The translations under genes were made by a program, and so were the position numbers. From NCBI GenBank assembly GCA_026122225.1, contig JANEZZ010002362.1, forward strand, positions 930,001-994,000: 64,000 nt of DNA, given 5' to 3'. Positions within the stretch are counted from its first letter, which is position 1; each line of letters opens with the position of its first letter. Under the pieces are notes generated by a model. That model was not told the DNA's origin and made no database searches. It saw only the letters and a program-made list of their open reading frames with translations. The stretch is from Heloderma charlesbogerti (Eukaryota > Chordata > Lepidosauria > Squamata > Helodermatidae). Of this stretch, positions 1 through 10,257 are shown piece by piece.

Positions 1-1930
1 AACCACGAAGGCAAGATGGCTGTCTGCTGAGACACTGGAAGCAGCCCAAGAAAGAAGGAAAGCAAAAGGCAATAGTGATCGGGGGAGATATGCCCAATTC
101 AATGCAAAATTCCAGAGGTTAGCCAGAAGAGATAAGGAATGATTTTTAAGCAAGCAATGTGCAGAAGCAGAAGAAGATAATAGAATAGGAAGGACAAGAG
201 ACCTCTTCCAGAAAATTAGAAACATCGGAGGTAAATTCCAGGCCAAAATGGGTATGATCAAAAACAAAGATGGCAAGGACCTAACAGAAGCAGAAGAGAT
301 CAAGAAAAGGTGGCAAGAATATATGGAAGATCTGCATAGGAAGGATAATAATATCAGGGATAGATTTGACGGTGTGGTCAGTGAGCTAGAGCCAGACATC
401 CTGAAGAGTGAGGTTGAATGGGCCTTAAGAAGCTTTGCTAATAACAAGGCAGCAGGAGATGACGGTATCCCAGCTGAACTGTTTAAAATCTTGCAAGATG
501 ATGCTGTCAAGGTGATGCATGCCATATGCCACCAAATTTGGAAAACACAAGAATGGCCAACAGATTGGAAAAGATCAATTTATATCCCCATACCAAAAAA
601 GGGAAGCAGAAGCACCAAAGAATGTTCAAACTATTGAACAGTGGCACTTCTTTCACATGCCAGTAAGGTAATGCTCAAGATCTTGCAAGGTAGACTCCAG
701 CAATTCATGGAACGAGAATTGCCAGATGTACAAACTGGGTTTAGAAAAGGCAGAGGAACTAGAGACCAAATTGCCAATATCCGCTGGATAATTGGGAAAG
801 CCAGAGAGTTTCAGAAAAACATCTATTTATGTTTTATTGACTATTCTAAAGCCTTTGACTGTGTGGATCATCACAAATTGTGGCAAGTTCTTGGTGGTAT
901 GTTGATACGAAGTCATCTTGTCTGCCTCCTGAGGAATCTGTATAACGACCAAGTAGCCACGGTAAGAACAGACCACGGAACAACGGACTGGTTTAAGATT
1001 GGGAAAGGAGTATAGAAGGGTTGTATACTCGCACCCTACCTATTCAACCTGTACGCATAACACATCACGCGACGTGCTGGGCTTGATGAAGCCAAGGCTG
1101 GAATTAAAATCGCTGGAAGAAACATTAACAATCTCCGATATGCAGATGATACCACTTTGATGGCTGAAAGCGAGGAGGTGCTGAGGAACCTTATGACGAA
1201 GGTAAAAGAAGAAAGTGCAAAAGCTGGGTTGCAGTTAAACCTCAAAAAAACCAAGATTATGGCAACCAACTTGATTGATAACTGGCAAATAGAGGGAGAA
1301 AACGTGGAGGCAGTGACAGACTTTGTCTTTCTAGGTGCAAAGATTACTGGAGACGCTGACTGCATCCAGGAAATCAGAGGACGTTTACTTCTTGGGAGGA
1401 GAGCAATGACCAATCTTGATAAAATAGTTAAGAGCAGAGACATCACACTGACAACAAAGGTCCGCATAGTTAAAGCAATGGTATTCCCCGTAGTAACCTA
1501 TGGCTGCGAGAGCTGGACCATAAGGAAGGCTGAGCGAAGGAAGATAGATGCTTTTGAACTGTGGTGCTGGAGGAAAATTCTGAGAGCGCCTTGGACTGCA
1601 AGAAGATCAAACCAGTCCATACTCCAGGAAAGAAAGCCAGACTGCTCACTTGAGGGAAGGATCTTAAAGGCAAAACTGAAGTACTTTGGCCACATCATGA
1701 GAAGACAGGATACCCTGGAGAAGATGCTGATGCTAGGGAAAGTGGAAGGCAAAAGGAAGAGGGGCCGACAAAGGGCAAGATGGATGGATGATATTCTGGA
1801 GGTGACGGACTCGACCTTGGGGGAGCTGGAGGTGGCGACAGCCGACAGGAAGCTCTGGCATGGGCTGGTCCATGAAGTCACGAAGAGTCAGAAATGACTG
1901 ACCGAATAAACAACAATAAACAACAAACAT
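1..1930 (+). mobile_element. RTE-BovB LINE, 3' portion (copy A)
   Basis: This is the 3' part of an RTE-clade BovB retrotransposon whose 5' part lies outside the window. The reading frame gives reverse-transcriptase blocks in the expected order: a KAAGDDGIPAELFK block, PIPKKG, GFRKGRGTRDQIANIRW, FIDYSKAFDCVDHHKLW and the catalytic YADD at 1139-1150. The 3' end has the family's hallmark tail, a GTCACGAAGAGTC motif followed by a short CAATAAA-like repeat at about 1905-1930. The same terminal sequence recurs at 16.7, 38.2 and 59.6 kb. Family identity is from recognised protein blocks; the 3' boundary is approximate. Confidence 0.93.
143..1897 (+). pseudogene. BovB reverse transcriptase, inactivated by in-frame stops
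   Basis: One frame can be read from about 143 to 1897 with no frameshift. It is broken by stops at 635-637 (TGA), 1013-1015 (TAG) and 1058-1060 (TAA), and by another TGA at 140-142 just upstream. It encodes fingers-palm RT blocks, the YADD catalytic loop at 1139-1150, and the C-terminal region with a W-W-R-rich segment (ELWCWRKILRAPW) and a basic KRKRGRQRARWMDD stretch typical of BovB. An active protein would reverse transcribe its own RNA at a nicked target, but the stops make this copy dead. Long antisense reading frames across it are shadows of this coding sequence. Loss by point mutation alone suggests modest age. Confidence 0.9.
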
Positions 1931-2356
1931 ATAAACTAGCACATGCAAATGTTATGCAAATATTTATCCTCCTTTGTCCTCCTTTGTAATCAAGGCAGCT
2001 GGCAAATAAAGTTTAAGGTGCCATCTCATGATGTACTGAAAAGCAGCAGGCCAAGAGAGGTTGGTCCTCGTTTTCTGATTACCTTGTGCCTTTCTAGCCC
2101 ACCAGGCAGGTACAGTCCCGAGTATATACAGGGACCTCTGCCCCTGGACCTCTTTACTTATTTCTCCTTCACTTGCCTAGGAACTATTTGTCAACTCCAG
2201 ATGATTGATTGTGTTACCATATATCAGGAGATGGCAACCTCCAGCCTGCAGGCCAGAGTGCCCAATCTGGCTGACAGAGGGCACCTTCCAGTGCCACAAC
2301 GGGGAATGCCTTTGTTATTGCCAATCAGAGATCATAGATAACAAGGGGGTGCCCCC
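1931..2356. other. No gene recognised
   Basis: Unique-looking or strongly decayed sequence between the BovB tail and the first palindromic MITE. Short open frames here show no recognisable domain. Confidence 0.5.
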
Positions 2357-3265
2357 TAGGGATGTACGAAAATCACTTACCTTTCGAGGATTATGCTGAT
2401 GGGGGGGAGGGTTCCGTCCCTTCCCCCGGAATCCTCGCCGGGGGGGAGGCGCTCTGTTCCTCCCCCCCGGGAATCCTGGCTGGCCGGCTGTGCTCCGCAG
2501 CGATTCTGTGGAGCCGCCAGCCAGCTCCCCCAGCAGCCGGACATCTGGCCGCTGGCTAGCAGGGATGCAAATGGCGGCGGCCGTAGCCACCGCCATTTGT
2601 GTCCCTTCAGTCAGCCGTGATAGGCTACGTAAATGTTTACGTAGCCTATCACGGCTGATTTAAAAAACAACAACAACACGTGCGTACGCAAATGGCGGCA
2701 GCCATGGCCGCCGCCATTTGCGTTCCTTATTTTGGCACGTCTTAGTCCCATATTTTTCCCGTATATAGTCCCGTATATAGCTAAAATCAGCTATTTGCGT
2801 TGCCCTTATTTTCACCGTAGTCTACGTAAATCTTTACGTAGACTAGACATGTCAAAATAAGGAATGCAAATGGCGGTCCCCATGGGAGCCGCCATTTGCG
2901 TACGTGCTTTTTTTTTTTTTTTTTTCCAAAGTCACCCGTGATAGGCTACGTGACGATTTACATAGCCTATCATGGCTGACTTTGGAAATCTAGCCGTGAT
3001 AGGCTACGTAAATCGTTACGTAGCCTATCACGGGTGTGTGTGTGTGTTTTTACTTTTTTTTTCGCGGCCGGGTAGACGGGGCACCTCTACCCAGCCTGAA
3101 TTTCACCGGCGAGGGATGGGGTGCCTCCCCCCTGGCCTGAATTTCGGCCGGGCGAGGCGGGGCGCCTCCCCCCCCTCGCCTGAACTTCAGGGGGAGAACC
3201 GAAGCGCCTCCCCCCCACCGTGAAGCAAGCTTCGAGAACAGGTAAGGGACTTTCGTCCATCCCTA
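2357..3265. mobile_element. Palindrome-module hAT MITE, copy 1 (B-type ends on both sides)
   Basis: The element runs from TAGGGATGTACGAAA to TTTCGTCCATCCCTA, so both termini are of the B type. The interior contains discrete palindromes: the ATGGCGGC-type module at 2575-2600, the GGCTACGTAAA-type at 2612-2657, ATGGCGGC-type at 2686-2723, a GTCTACGTAAA variant at 2818-2845, ATGGCGGC-type at 2864-2902, and two GGCTACG-type modules at 2936-2983 and 2992-3036. GC-rich repeats of about 42 bp ending in CCTGAATTTC fill 3060-3230. The flanking 8-mers do not match. The left end resembles copies 2, 5 and 7 and the right end resembles copies 4 and 6, so this copy looks mosaic. No transposase is encoded. 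Confidence 0.88.
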
Positions 3266-3289
3266 GTCTGGACTTGTGAAAATGTGACG

Positions 3290-3512
3290 TATGGATATTA
3301 TTTTTGTTGTGGTGGTTGTCTTTTAATGTTTTAATGTTTACAATTTTAATATTGATGATTTAATTACATTTTTAACTTTTGTACAGTTGTATTTATATTT
3401 ATATTCATAGGTTTTAATTGTAGAAGTTTTAACGTTGTAAGGCCGCCTTGAGTCCCAGTATTGGGAAAAAGGCGGGATATAAATAAATATAATAAATAAA
3501 TAATAAATATAA
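3290..3512 (+). mobile_element. CR1/L2-type LINE 3' UTR and tail
   Basis: An AT-rich 3' UTR leads into GCCGCCTTGAGTCCC and GGCGGGATATAAATAAAT followed by AATA-rich simple repeat. This arrangement, a short GC stem, a GGCGG-TATAAATA motif and an AAATA tail, is the usual 3' end of vertebrate CR1/L2-group LINEs and recurs in this window in both orientations. Assignment to a specific subfamily is not possible from the fragment. Confidence 0.7.
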
Positions 3513-3919
3513 ATAAGATACATTCTTAGTAGCTGCCGTACAACTGAAGAGCTCTGTTTCTCCAGCATTTTTTTGGAGTTGGCTTTTCTATTTGAATTGG
3601 CTTTGGATCATCACAACTAAATCACTTCAAAGTGGGGCTTTAGGATTAGTCAAATAGTATACCAATTTAGTACTTATGGACTGTTATCCAGAGAACATTG
3701 TACATATACGCAAAGAGCTGAATGTGCATACTCATTTTTCTTTCCCAGGTTCTCATTCCTAAACACATCTGGTTTTTAAAATCAAGATACTTCTAAATAC
3801 AAATTATGATAAGTCATCGCAAGTCTCCTCTTCTTACTCCATGCACAGATTCATCTGCTTTTTTTTTTTTTTTAAGAAGTGAACCTTTGTTTTATCCCTG
3901 TATTATCCTCACATTCTTA

Positions 3920-4018
3920 GTAATAAGTTTATTTATTTATTTATTCATTCATTCATTTCATTTCATTTCTATACCACCCAAAAGCCAAAGCTCTCAGGGT
4001 GGTTCACTAAAATTTTAA
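3920..4018 (-). mobile_element. CR1/L2-type LINE 3' tail, antisense
   Basis: A TTTA/TTCA simple repeat is followed by ATTTCTATACCACCC and AAAGCTCTCAGGGTGGTTC, the reverse complement of the LINE 3' end that recurs at 11.05, 18.3, 20.05, 39.8 and 43.3 kb. Only the last 100 bp or so is present. Confidence 0.7.
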
Positions 4019-4180
4019 GAAATGTAAATAATGGATGGATAGATTGATAGATATCTATATTTATATTTAACATGTGTGGGGGGGGAGGGGTGTATGTGTG
4101 CATCCACACACAAACACATATTACTTAGACATGAAAAATTCTCTTCTGGTCTTGAACCAGGGCAAGGCAATTGCCTCAGG

Positions 4181-4897
4181 CGTAGGCTGACCATATTTCC
4201 TTGAGACAAAAACGGGATATTGGAATAACAAAAATGGGACGGGGTTATGTAATATTCCGTATTCATGAAAAAGTAAGACGATAACAAAGGTTTTATTACA
4301 TGAACATATTGAGCTAAGAATTATTCTTCATTGACAGAACTCATACAAAAATTTAGGTAGACGTAGAGGGGAAGTGTATTTCACCACGATCGTACCATGA
4401 ATATTTCGCCAATGAAGTAATCTTATGCAGCAAATTTCGGTCTTTCAACACTTTATCATAAAACTTCTCACACTCCATGACACAATCTTGTTTTACAACT
4501 AACATAGCCCTCATTGTCTCAACATTTATTGGTGGAATGATGGTAGAAATAACAGTAAGCCTCACCCTCCTGGCTCCCACATGCTGAATGGAGCTTTGTG
4601 ACCGCCTCTTGAAATGCCCGCCACTGCAGACAAGCAAGGGGGTGGCGTCTGATGGTTGCTAGCTCAAGAAGCCTGGCCCTGGCTGGACAAAGGAAACAGA
4701 ACTTCCTCTTTTGTCACACTAGTAGTTTTACTGCATGCATTGATTAGCATAGAGCCTTATGATAAACGCGTTCAGTTTTTTACAAAAAATTAAAAACAGG
4801 ACAAAATTGACATTTATATTAAAACGACGGGATGGTCGGGAAATATGAAAAAAACGGTACTGTCCCGTTTAAAACGGTACGTATGGTCACAGCCTAC
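4181..4897 (-). mobile_element. Decayed hAT element with inverted GTAGGCTGACCAT ends
   Basis: The left end GTAGGCTGACCATATTTCC is inverted at the right end as ATGGTCACAGCCTAC, with a 2-bp insertion. Just inside the right end lies the inverse of a CCCGTTTTAAACGGGACAG-like subterminal sequence, common in hAT elements with a GGGTGACCATACGTCCC end. An antisense frame encodes part of a hAT dimerisation domain. Flanking 8-mers do not match convincingly. The element abuts the truncated BovB copy B on its right. Confidence 0.62.
4353..4637 (-). pseudogene. hAT transposase C-terminal dimerisation domain remnant
   Basis: A 94-residue antisense frame contains the segment IPPINVETMRAMLVVKQ, then CEKFYDKVL and LLHKITSLAKYSW. 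This matches the layout of the hAT C-terminal (hATC) region, where a leucine-rich helix is followed by a CEEFY-like motif and a short LL-KI-S-KYxW tail. The upstream catalytic RNase-H-like core is absent, so this is a fragment and not a working transposase. It sits inside the inverted-repeat-bounded element at 4181-4897, whose source gene it probably represents. Identification is from recognised motif order and has not been checked by search. Confidence 0.55.
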
Positions 4898-5229
4898 TTT
4901 ATACATGGACTTCACCAGATGGTCGACACCGAAATCAGATTGACTACATCCTTTGTAGACAAAGGTGGCGGACATCTATGCAGTCAGTAAAAACAAGACC
5001 TGGAGCTGATTGTAGTTCAGATCACGAACTTCTTATTGCACAATTTAGAATCAGACTAAAGAGAATAGGGAAGACCCACAGATCAGTTAGATAAGAGCTC
5101 ACTAATATTCCTAATGAATATGCAGTGGAGGTGAAGAATAGATTTAAGGGACTAGATTTAGTAGACAGGGTCCCAGAAGAACTATGGACAGAAGTTCGCA
5201 ACATTGCTTAGGAGGCGGCAACAAAAAAC
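4898..5229 (+). pseudogene. BovB LINE copy B: end of endonuclease domain
   Basis: Translation gives the C-terminal part of the AP-like endonuclease of BovB: a FTSPDG-like start, RNQIDYI, an RPGADCSSDHELLIA block containing the conserved SDH motif near 5016, then a linker with NEYAVEVKNRF. The copy is interrupted at 5229 by a MITE and resumes at 6196 with the segment that precedes the RT domain. Left truncation coincides with the edge of a decayed hAT element, so it is unclear which came first. Confidence 0.85.
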
Positions 5230-6195
5230 TAGGGATGGCGGAGAATTCCGCCACAGATTTCAGTGAGGCCGAATGCACTGGCATTCAGCCCCCCGAAATC
5301 CGTGGCAGAACGGCCTGCCCCCCCGCCCCCCCGCAGATTTCCCCCAGGACGAAGCTTACCTGGGGCGGATGTTCCGGATGGCGGCGGCTCCAGCGGCGGC
5401 TGGTCTTTCGACCGGCTGCTGCGGCCGCCATTTGCATCCTGGTCTTTGCTGTGATAGGCTACGTAAGTATTTACGTAGCCTATCACGGCAAGCCAAGCAA
5501 AAAAAAAAAGGCGTACACAAATGGTGGCAGCCGCCATTTGCGTTCCCTATTTTTCACCATTTTATCCTACGTAAATATTTATCCTACGTAAATATTTATG
5601 TAGGCTATTATGGCAAAAAAAAAAAAAACGCAAATAGGGTAGTGGGCACTATTTGCATTCCTTTTTCCCCTGCCGTTTTAGCCTACGTAAATATTTACGT
5701 AGGCTATTACGGCGAAAAAAAGGGCAACGCAAATAGCGTAGTGGGCGCTATTTGCGTTCCTTTTTTTTGCTGTTTTAGCCTACGTAAATATTTACGTAGG
5801 CTAAAATGGCGAAAAATAGGGAACGCAAATGGCGACCACCGTAGCTGCCACCATCTGCGAACGCTGTTGTTGTGTGTTTTTTGCCCAGCCGTGATAGGCT
5901 ACATAAATACTTATGTAGCCTATCACGGCAGCCTGGCTGGATGCAAATGGCATCCGCTACAGTGACCGCCATTTGCGTCCGCAGCAGCCCATCCGCAGCC
6001 AGAAGTCCGGCTGCGGACGGGCCTGGCTGGCTGCTCTGCGGAGCCGCTGCGGAGCGGAGCTGGCCGGGCAGGATTCCGGGGGGGAGGATCGGATCACCTC
6101 CCCCCCTGTTGAGGATTCCGGGGGGAGGGACAGCGTTCCTCCCCCCCACCGCGAATCAATTCCGCGAAAAGGTAAGTGACTTTCATACATACCTA
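5230..6195 (+). mobile_element. Palindrome-module hAT MITE, copy 2, inserted in BovB
   Basis: The element starts TAGGGATGGCGGAGAATTCC (A end) and finishes GTAAGTGACTTTCATAC...ACCTA (B end). It is flanked by CAAAAAAC at 5222-5229 and CAAAAAAT at 6196-6203, a 7/8 match to the 8-bp target duplication expected of hAT transposition. Its interior holds five palindromes built on TACGTAAATATTTACGTA-type cores centred near 5468, 5593, 5692, 5789 and 5908. They alternate with GCAAATGGCGGC- or GCAAATAGCG-type palindromes, and the order is mirror-symmetric about about 5692. GC-rich CTCCCCCC hairpin units lie near the B end. No protein is encoded; repeated peptides in the open frames arise from the repeats. 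Confidence 0.93.
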
Positions 6196-6735
6196 CAAAA
6201 AATGTTCCAAAGAAAAAGACAACCAAGAAGGCAAGATGGCTGTCTGCTGAGACACTGGAAGCAGCCCAAGAAAGAAGGAAAGCAAAAGGCAACAGTGATA
6301 GGGGGAGATATGCCCAATTCAATGCAAAATTCCAGAGGTTAGCCAGAAGAGATAAGGAATTATTTTTAAACAAGCAATGCGTGGAAGTAGAAGAAGATAA
6401 TAGAAGAGGGAGGACAAGAGACCTCTTCCAGAAAATTAGAAACATCGGAGGTAAATTCCAGGCCAAAATGGGTATGATCAAAAACAAAGATGGCAAGGAC
6501 CTAACAGAAGCAGAAGAGATCAAGAAAAGGTGGCAAGAATATACGGAAGATCTGTATAGGAAGGATAATAATATCGGGGATAGATTTGACGGTGTGGTCA
6601 GTGAGCTTGAGGCAGACATCCTGAAGAGTGAGGTTGAATGGGCCTTAAGAAGCATTGCTAATAACAAGGCAGCTGGAGACAACGGTATCCCAGCTGAACT
6701 GTTTAAAATCTTGCAAGATGATGCTGTCAATACCA
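6196..6735 (+). pseudogene. BovB LINE copy B: linker and start of reverse transcriptase
   Basis: After the MITE, BovB coding sequence resumes and closely parallels positions 1-515 of the first copy, including the NNKAAGDNGIPAELFK block. A frame can be read from about 6381 to 6735. Similarity ends abruptly after GATGCTGTCAA at about 6731, where unrelated sequence begins, so the RT palm and C-terminus are missing. In-frame damage upstream includes TAA in the segment matching 140-150 of copy A. The gene is not functional. Confidence 0.85.
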
Positions 6736-8093
6736 TTCTCTTCTTTCAGAGGACAGAGCTGTGTGTTTCTGGCAGCCTGCTATCTAAGTCACCCTGCTGC
6801 CCTCAGGTGAGGTGAATTCAGCTGCCAGTTGGGTCAGTGCTTGTAGGTGGAACGGACAGAGCACCATTGTGTCTTTCACGTCAGGTAGCAAAATGGCTGC
6901 CTGCGCTCAGTTACAGTGAACAATCATGAGAGCCAAACTCCAAACAGATGCGATGCATATTAGCTGAACTTTACTTGTATATCATCAAATTGCCAGTAAA
7001 CAATCGCATCCAGTATAACATTTTAAGAGCTGAAATAATCTATAGCATCCTGGGAAAGTGTGGAAAGACCATTGAAAATACCTGAGTGAGAGGAAATGGT
7101 TGCTAAGGAGCATCTTTATCTGAAAATCAGTGTCTGTCGTTCTTACTTTGTCAAAACCAAGTTTAAACATTTTACAATTGCCCCTAATTGCTATAACAGT
7201 CAAGACTGTGTGTAAAAGCACCAGCTGCAAAACCTATTATAATGCCATCCAATGCAAAATGAAGAGGAAAGAAATCTGCAGAGGCAACCATTAAACAATA
7301 AACAAATGAATATTTAATCATCAGATATGCCAAACCATGTCACTTATTTGTGTTTTATCCCTAAAGTACTTTTATAGTAGAATTTAGATTTTTCTTTTTC
7401 TTTTTTTTTAAATGGTTTTCAATTCAGTTAAAAAGGGGGATCTTCCCTAAACAGGGGCTCTGAGCTGCACTTTGTTTCCTATGGATTCTTCTTTCCTCTC
7501 TGTTCTTGATTCTTCACAACGGAAAAACCAAAATCTTTGTAGCAATGATTTACATTCAAGAATCATTCTCCAGGGTACAAACCTATGATGCAACTACAGC
7601 TGGTGAAAGGGTTTTTTTTAAAAAATGTTTGACACAATTTTCCAAAAACAAATCATTGGTTAAATAAAAATTTCCATTAGTCAACAGTCTAGTTGCAACA
7701 AAAGAGATAATAATTACTAAATTTCTGTGTTTGCCCATATTAACAAAATCAGTCCATGAACAGTCTGTTTGAATTATTCATCTACAGTTTCTGCTTTATT
7801 TGCACTAGCCTCAAAGCAAATTGAGTCAATGAGCAGCAGGGGAACAGGAATATAGGTTCCTTGACACATTTGTCCTGAATGTAATGTTGAAATGGGAGTA
7901 TGTGCAGACTCCCTGGAGGCCTGATCTGTTGTCTGCACTATCTTTAGCTATTTCAACTGCAATGACTACATGGAACAGGTCTACACAACTAGGGTGGCCA
8001 GGTGTCCTGTTTTACAGAGAACAGTCCTCTATTTGGAGGGCCCTATGTACACACTAAATGCCATGAAATGCTGGGCCATGATTGCCTTACTTA
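6736..8093. other. No gene recognised
   Basis: AT-rich sequence without a recognisable coding domain, terminal repeat or RNA gene. Open frames are short and lack motif support. Confidence 0.5.
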
Positions 8094-8390
8094 CTTCAGT
8101 GTAAGTGTGCATGGCCCCCATTTGGATTGGGACTATGGTGCTCCAGGAGGGCGAGATTTAAGTTTTCACTCCCTCTACTTTCATCCCAAAATTAGCAGGG
8201 GGGGGGGAAGGGGTTTAATAAAAAGAAAAATGTCTTCATTGATTCCAATAGAAACATTTTTAATACCCCCCCCCACAGGAGGGGGATGGGTGGAATTTCA
8301 GGACAAAAAAAAGGGGTGGGAGCTTAAATCCCCCCTCCAGGAGTGCCATGGTCCTGATCCAAAAAAGGGCTGTGCACACTTACACTGAAG
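8094..8390. mobile_element. Foldback MITE of about 300 bp
   Basis: CTTCAGTGTAAG at the left edge is exactly inverted as CTTACACTGAAG at 8379-8390. Inversion continues inward with few mismatches through GTGTGCA, a GGAT-GGGAC segment, CTCCAGGAGGG and GATTTAAG. It reaches a centre near 8242, where AAAAATG...ACATTTTT pairs around ATTGATTCCAAT. Essentially the whole 297 bp is one imperfect palindrome. No matching flanking duplication is evident, so the transposon superfamily is not assigned. Confidence 0.78.
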
Positions 8391-10212
8391 CAATTTGAAC
8401 AACATTAAGTTTGAACCAGAGACAGGTGGACAATCAGTAAAGGAGTTACAGTTAGAGTTTGATCACAGAGAGAGAGAGAAAAGGACAAAGTAAAGGCTGG
8501 TGGCCAAGACAGCTAGTGGAAAGGGGTAGTCACACATTAAGTCAGTTCTGTTCTGTAGGGGGGGAGTTCTTATTCTTTATCAAATGACTACTTGTTCTAG
8601 TTGTTAATGTTCCATAAATAAATAAATTTATATTCCTGAATGTGTTCTGGTCTGGGTGGATTCTGGGATCACATATCTCACCCCACATGCTGGCTTTGAC
8701 TTACACAGTGAAAAATAGGAGATTCCTGCCACTCTTCTATGGCTCAGGATAGGGGTGGGCAGAAGGTAGACTACTGGCCAATCTCTGGGTGATTTAGAGT
8801 AGGTCAGCACGACTTCCCAACTCCCCATTGTCTAACAAAGCAACAGCTAAGAAGCTTTCCCCATCCCCAATTACGTTGCCAAAAAAAGAATGCTGGAGGG
8901 GTGGGTGGGGACAGATGGACAAGGGTTTTGTGTTGAAAGACTTGTGAGCTGAGTTCTGGTACTGATCACAAATTCCTGGGATGAGTGTGCGTTCAGAAGC
9001 ACCTTGTTCCTTAATTCTTAACATATGTCCAGCTGCCCGAGACACTATTTTGCACCTACGTCTGGTTGTTGGATCTCAGGGTTCTAGTTAAAAACCAAGT
9101 AGATCCCACAAGCCTGATGTCTGTGCATCCCTGGCTCAGTAGGTGGAGACTGAAGTTTTTATTTTGGATGTGGTTAGAGGAAGCCTAGACTCAGCAGACA
9201 GGCTGGGGGATGTATTTAGTCTTAGTGACTCCTATGGGCCAGGCTGTGGTGTGGGACTCCTGGCTGGGACATCACACTGACCATTGGGTAAATATGCCAT
9301 TGTTCACTTGGAAGACACAAATCCATTTAGAAAAACCACTAAACAATATATTGCAGTTTCAACAACAGTTTCCAATAGACTGGCATTCGTTATATTCTTG
9401 TCTTTTTTTCACAGTTGTAGATGGCAGTGCATGACAAATCCTCTAATTTAAGAGGGCTGGGTGCTAGTTTCATTTTTTTAAAATAAACACTTGATTGTGC
9501 ATTAAATGAGAGGTCAGTGACACTGAACACTGGCAGGTGTAATAACAATGACAGACTCTTTGTAACGGAAGTGCAAACAAGAAGTTGTCCAGAGGACATT
9601 CAGGACACTGCCTGGCTACACATAGCAAATGATTGACAGTTGTGACATCACATCCAGGGCAAGTTTCAGGACACTTACTTGTGCTTCAAAAAGCGACATA
9701 ATAAAAAGGGTCTGTATGTAGTGCCTCAATGGAACTGATGATTCAGATCATCCCACATCACTGTGGGATGCGAAAAGCAGATTTCCTTATTCTGATAATA
9801 TAATAAATAGGAAATACAAGCAAACTGACATGCCAACTGAATCTCACTGCCTGTTTTGTTATTAAGCTACAGGAACTAATTTGCTGTTTCCTCTCCTATA
9901 AACGTGGCAACTGTTGTATTATGCTGGAGACAAACTATCTAGGGAAATAGTCACTTTGCTGACAGTTGTTGGAGATGACTTAGCTGTACTTATAAACCTG
10001 AACTTGGAAAGGAATGTTCTTTTTTTCATTTTTTTCTTTGAAAGTTGCATACCGGATAAGTAAAGTTTGCTTTCTAGGTGCTAAGCAGATACTTGCTTTT
10101 CTCCAGTCAATGTCTTTTACAAGAGAATTTCCTTATGTGTTAATCGCCTGCTGGGTGGTGCGAGAATCTTTCCTTTGATCAAAGGGAGAAATGCTGGTTT
10201 TATTTTACATCC
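8391..10212. other. No gene recognised
   Basis: No terminal repeats, LINE tails or coding motifs were recognised. The short open frames are not supported. Confidence 0.5.
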
Positions 10213-10257
10213 TGTCTCTTTCTCTCTCTCTCTCTTTCTCTCTCTCTCTGTCTCTCA
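10213..10257 (+). repeat. (CT)n microsatellite
   Basis: Interrupted CT/CTTT dinucleotide repeat of about 45 bp. It explains the leucine-serine-rich open frame over it. Confidence 0.95.

Noticed and set aside
1036..1948. Several minus-strand open frames opposite the BovB
   Set aside because: They are antisense shadows of BovB coding sequence, which has recognisable RT motifs on the plus strand.
2575..2902. Regularly spaced palindromes could be taken for a CRISPR array
   Set aside because: The repeats alternate between two sequence classes, spacers are themselves inverted copies, there are no cas genes, and the genome is clearly a vertebrate.
5184..5965. Open frames encoding repeated peptides such as GYVNIYVAYHG and RKYLRSLSR
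   Set aside because: They recur on both strands in every MITE copy and are simply translations of the TACGTAAATATTTACGTA-type palindromes.
5230..6195. TA immediately at the MITE edges suggested Tc1/mariner insertion
   Set aside because: Including TA in the element gives 8-bp duplications in several copies (exact at 23259/24192), which fits hAT ends of the form TAGGG and not a 2-bp TA duplication.
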